From assembly GCF_036169555.1 (NCBI RefSeq), contig NZ_CP108032.1, positions 6,944,001 through 7,008,000 of the forward strand: DNA of 64,000 nt, read 5' to 3'. The translations under genes were made by a program, and so were the position numbers. Numbering within the stretch: position 1 is the stretch's first letter; every line of letters starts with the position of its first letter. The notes beneath the pieces are model-generated. The model had not been told where the DNA came from and did not search any database. It was given only the letters and a program-made list of their open reading frames with translations. This document shows positions 61,397 through 64,000 of this stretch, piece by piece. This stretch comes from Streptomyces sp. NBC_00306. Lineage in GTDB: Bacteria; Actinomycetota; Actinomycetes; Streptomycetales; Streptomycetaceae.

Positions 61397-61855
61397 ATGT
61401 TCCGCACTCCCAGGCGTTCCGGACGTCGCGTCGCGGCCGCGGCCGCCGTCCTCGGTCTCGGCCTTTCGCTCGCCGCCGTCTCACCGGCCTCCGCGGCACC
61501 CACCGTGGACGTCAACGGCCGGTACACGGCGAAGGAGATCCACACCTTCCTCGACCGGTTCTACGGCGAGCACGGACCCTCCGCGGCGGACCGCAGAAAC
61601 CGCGTGTCCGACCTGCTCAAGGAGAAGGCAGCCGCCAACCCCGGCTTCGACGTGCTGCTCTGCGCACAGAACACACCGCGGTCGATCGACATCGGCAAGG
61701 TGACCACCGCGCAGTCCGCGCGGATCGGCTGGGCCACGGTGACGACCCACTGGGGCGACCACGGCGAGGTCACCGCGGAGCTGCGTGCGCTGGTGGACTT
61801 GGACGCCTCGAAGCCGTTGAAGCTTCTCGACGTGGAGTGCTCGCCGGAGGGCTGA
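61397..61855 (+). CDS. Small secreted protein of unknown function
   Basis: A 152-residue protein with a clear signal peptide (basic MFRTPRRSGRRV, hydrophobic core, cleavage near ASA, about residue 34). The mature part (about 118 residues) begins with DVNGRYTAKEIHTFLDRFYGEHGPSAADR and ends in a possible beta domain; it has two cysteines (LLCAQN, DVECSPEG). I do not recognise the family. Tandem repeats follow the stop codon. Confidence 0.65.
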   Translation: MFRTPRRSGRRVAAAAAVLGLGLSLAAVSPASAAPTVDVNGRYTAKEIHTFLDRFYGEHGPSAADRRNRVSDLLKEKAAANPGFDVLLCAQNTPRSIDIGKVTTAQSARIGWATVTTHWGDHGEVTAELRALVDLDASKPLKLLDVECSPEG

Positions 61856-61892
61856 CCCTCCGGACAGCCGGCCGCACCGAAGCCTGCCCGAA

Positions 61893-61992
61893 GGAAGGTC
61901 GGCCGGGTCCGGAGAACGGCCCGACGGAAGGCCGGCCGGGTCCGGAGAACGGTCCGACGGACGGCTGACCGAGGTCCGGAGGCCGGCGCGAC
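61893..61992. repeat. 33-bp tandem repeats downstream of the secreted protein gene
   Basis: Two 33-bp units (61893-61925, 61926-61958) differ at only two positions, and a third degenerate unit follows (61959-61992). The common core is GGCCGGGTCCGGAGAACGG. They lie between the small secreted protein gene and tex, outside any gene I can support. Confidence 0.8.
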
Positions 61993-62041
61993 GGAGGCCG
62001 ACGACCCGGACAGGGCCACGCCGTCCGCACACGCGAAGGGA

Positions 62042-62065
62042 CCCCGCAGTCACCCTCCTGCGGGG
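62042..62065 (-). terminator. Hairpin terminator after tex
   Basis: CCCCGCAG (62042-62049) pairs with CTGCGGGG (62058-62065) around an 8-base loop, 24 bp beyond the tex stop codon on the minus strand. Confidence 0.75.
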
Positions 62066-62088
62066 CCCCTTCGACGTACTCGTGAGCG

Positions 62089-64000
62089 TCAGCGCCCCCG
62101 GCCCGGATCCGTGAGACCGGCGCGCCGCAGGGCGTCCGCCATCGCGCTGTTCGCCGGGGGAGGGGCCTGCCGGTCCCCGCCACGGCCGCCGCCCTGCTGA
62201 CGCCGCTGCTGGGGCGCACGCCCGCCGCCACGCTCACCGCGCTGCTGCCGCGGTCCGCCGGCCGGCGCCTTCGGGGCCGCCTCGTCCTCCAGCCGCAGGG
62301 TCAGCGAGATCCGCTTGCGCGGGATGTCGACGTCGAGGACCTTCACCTTCACCACGTCGCCCGGCTTGACCACGTCCCGCGGGTCCTTGACGAAGGTCTT
62401 CGACATGGCGGAGACATGGACGAGACCGTCCTGGTGGACACCGACGTCGACGAACGCGCCGAACGCGGCCACGTTGGTCACCACGCCCTCGAGGATCATC
62501 CCCGACGTCAGGTCGCCGATCTTCTCGACACCGTCCTTGAAGGTGGCCGTCTTGAAGGCGGGCCGCGGGTCGCGCCCCGGCTTCTCCAGCTCCCGCAGGA
62601 TGTCCGTGACCGTCGGCAGGCCGAACGTGTCGTCGACGAAGTCCGCCGGCCTCAGCGAGCGCAGCACCGGCGCGTTGCCGACCAGCGAGGCGACCTGCTC
62701 GCCCGCCGTCTTCACCATCCGGCGCACCACGGGATAGGCCTCCGGGTGCACGCTGGAGGCGTCGAGCGGGTCGTCGCCGTCGCGGATCCGCAGGAAGCCC
62801 GCGCACTGTTCGTACGCCTTGGGGCCGAGCCGTGCCACGTCCTTGAGCGCCTTGCGGGAGCGGAAGGGGCCGTTGGCGTCGCGGTGGGCGACGATGTTCT
62901 CCGCGAGTCCCGCGCCGATGCCCGACACCCGTGAAAGCAGCGGTGTGGAAGCGGTGTTGACGTCGACGCCGACGCCGTTCACACAGTCCTCGACGACCGC
63001 GTCCAGCGAGCGTGAGAGCTTCACCTCGGACAGGTCGTGCTGGTACTGGCCGACGCCGATCGACTTGGGGTCGATCTTCACGAGCTCGGCCAGCGGGTCC
63101 TGGAGCCGGCGCGCGATCGACACCGCGCCGCGCAGCGACACATCGAGCCCCGGCAGTTCCTGCGAGGCGAAGGCGGACGCCGAGTACACGGAGGCGCCCG
63201 CCTCCGAGACCATCACCTTGGTGAGGTTCAGCTCCGGGTGCTTGGTGATGAGTTCACCGGCGAGCTTGTCGGTCTCGCGGGAGGCCGTGCCATTGCCGAT
63301 GGCGACCAGGTCGACCGCGTGCTCCTTGGCGAGGCGCGCCAGCTTCGCCAGCGACTCGTCCCACTTGTTCGCGGGGACGTGCGGATAGATCGTGTCGGTG
63401 GCGACGACCTTGCCGGTCGCGTCGACCACGGCCACCTTCACACCCGTACGGAATCCCGGGTCCAGGCCCAGCGTCGCGCGCGTACCGGCGGGGGCGGCCA
63501 GCAGGAGATCGCGCAGATTCGCGGCGAAGACCCGTACCGCCTCGTCCTCGGCCGCCGTGCGCAGCCGCAGCCGCAGATCGATCCCGAGGTGCACGAGGAT
63601 CCGCGTCCGCCAGGCCCAGCGCACGGTGTCCGCCAGCCACTTGTCGCCCGGCCGGCCGCGGTCGGCCACTCCGAAACGCCGGGCGACCATGTTCTCGTAG
63701 GCGGACGGGCCGGGCTGCTCGGACGGCTCCTCCGGCTCCAGCGAGAGGTCGAGAACATCCTCCTTCTCGCCCCGGAACATCGCCAGCACCCGGTGCGAGG
63801 GCAGCTCCGTGAAGGCCTCCGCGAAGTCGAAGTAGTCGGCGAACTTCGCGCCCGCCTCCTCTTTGCCGTCCCGCACCTTCGCCGCCAGCCGGCCGCGCGT
63901 CCACATCCGTTCGCGCAGTTCGCCGATCAGATCGGCGTCCTCGGAGAAGCGCTCGGTGAGGATCGACCGCGCGCCCTCCAGCGCCGCGGCGGCGTCCGCC
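62089..64000 (-). CDS. tex: Tex family S1 RNA-binding protein (5' end beyond the window)
   Basis: Tex is a conserved nucleic-acid-binding protein linked to transcription and RNA metabolism. The visible 637 residues include part of the N-terminal helical domain, the YqgF/RuvX-like nuclease-fold domain (TLGLDPGFRTGVKVAVVD), a helix-hairpin-helix region (VSGIGAGLAENIVAHRDANGPFRSRKAL), and the C-terminal S1 domain (LEGVVTNVAAFGAFVDVGVHQDGLVHVS). The tail is Arg/Gly/Gln-rich (RG repeats), probably adding RNA affinity. The frame runs open to the window edge, so the start is missing. Confidence 0.93.
   Translation of the reverse strand, partial: ADAAAALEGARSILTERFSEDADLIGELRERMWTRGRLAAKVRDGKEEAGAKFADYFDFAEAFTELPSHRVLAMFRGEKEDVLDLSLEPEEPSEQPGPSAYENMVARRFGVADRGRPGDKWLADTVRWAWRTRILVHLGIDLRLRLRTAAEDEAVRVFAANLRDLLLAAPAGTRATLGLDPGFRTGVKVAVVDATGKVVATDTIYPHVPANKWDESLAKLARLAKEHAVDLVAIGNGTASRETDKLAGELITKHPELNLTKVMVSEAGASVYSASAFASQELPGLDVSLRGAVSIARRLQDPLAELVKIDPKSIGVGQYQHDLSEVKLSRSLDAVVEDCVNGVGVDVNTASTPLLSRVSGIGAGLAENIVAHRDANGPFRSRKALKDVARLGPKAYEQCAGFLRIRDGDDPLDASSVHPEAYPVVRRMVKTAGEQVASLVGNAPVLRSLRPADFVDDTFGLPTVTDILRELEKPGRDPRPAFKTATFKDGVEKIGDLTSGMILEGVVTNVAAFGAFVDVGVHQDGLVHVSAMSKTFVKDPRDVVKPGDVVKVKVLDVDIPRKRISLTLRLEDEAAPKAPAGGPRQQRGERGGGRAPQQRRQQGGGRGGDRQAPPPANSAMADALRRAGLTDPGRGR

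Overview
The window is chromosomal DNA of very high G+C content with strongly G/C-biased third codon positions, many GTG and TTG starts, and long perfect G/C-rich hairpins between genes. The gene set (a conservon, an SsgA-like protein, a streptogrisin-type protease, a RheA/Hsp18 pair, a CebR-type LacI regulon, Ku) points to Streptomyces or a very close relative. I see no insertion sequence, prophage, CRISPR array or large biosynthetic cluster. The region reads as ordinary chromosome with accessory catabolic and secretion modules. Both ends cut genes: a HEAT-like protein on the left and Tex on the right.

Left part (1-14.3 kb): a HEAT-like protein, an acyl-ACP desaturase with a repeated operator-like element upstream, dimethylarginine dimethylaminohydrolase, an unusual tRNA-His(GTG), Ku, small regulatory-type proteins, and a divergent RheA-like repressor and Hsp18 pair around a perfect inverted repeat. 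A complete conservon follows (cvnA kinase-like, cvnB roadblock, cvnC DUF742, cvnD GTPase) with a fifth GAF-domain gene, and then an acyl-CoA dehydrogenase-like protein that lacks the usual C-terminal catalytic glutamate.

Middle (14.3-28.7 kb): mostly single genes. These are small membrane proteins, a secreted endonuclease I, a PadR/membrane-protein pair, an ABC-F protein with a consensus promoter and a long structured leader, GPP34, a PEP-mutase-family enzyme, an SsgA-like protein, a secreted beta-propeller protein, an ECF sigma factor with a CU044_5270 partner, endonuclease V and a saccharopine-dehydrogenase-like reductase.

28.7-38.9 kb: a four-gene beta-oxidation operon (alpha-methylacyl-CoA racemase, acyl-CoA dehydrogenase, thiolase, FadB-like fusion) starts behind a TGTNACA-N7-TGTNACA operator and suggests use of methyl-branched acyl chains. 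Two MerR regulators flank a 509-residue tandem alpha/beta hydrolase. One controls it through a textbook 19-bp-spacer MerR promoter. The other is divergent from a macro-domain protein.

39-56.6 kb is a secretion-rich area: serine protease, sphingomyelinase-like phosphodiesterase, ion channel, MpaB-type oxygenase, and a beta-1,3-glucan module. That module comprises a GH1 beta-glucosidase, two ABC permeases, a lipoprotein binding protein, a divergent GH81 endo-beta-1,3-glucanase and a LacI regulator. Three copies of a TGAGAGCGCTCYCR operator tie them together. GH81 would cut the polymer outside, the ABC system import the oligosaccharides, and GH1 release glucose. Next to the regulator lie a secreted CocE-type peptidase and an M14 carboxypeptidase in one operon.

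Right end (56.6-64 kb): a BCCT osmolyte transporter, a D-amino-acid-oxidase-like protein, a second ABC-F protein, a small secreted protein followed by 33-bp tandem repeats, and Tex.

Functions are inferred from family features visible in the translated sequences; no database search was run.
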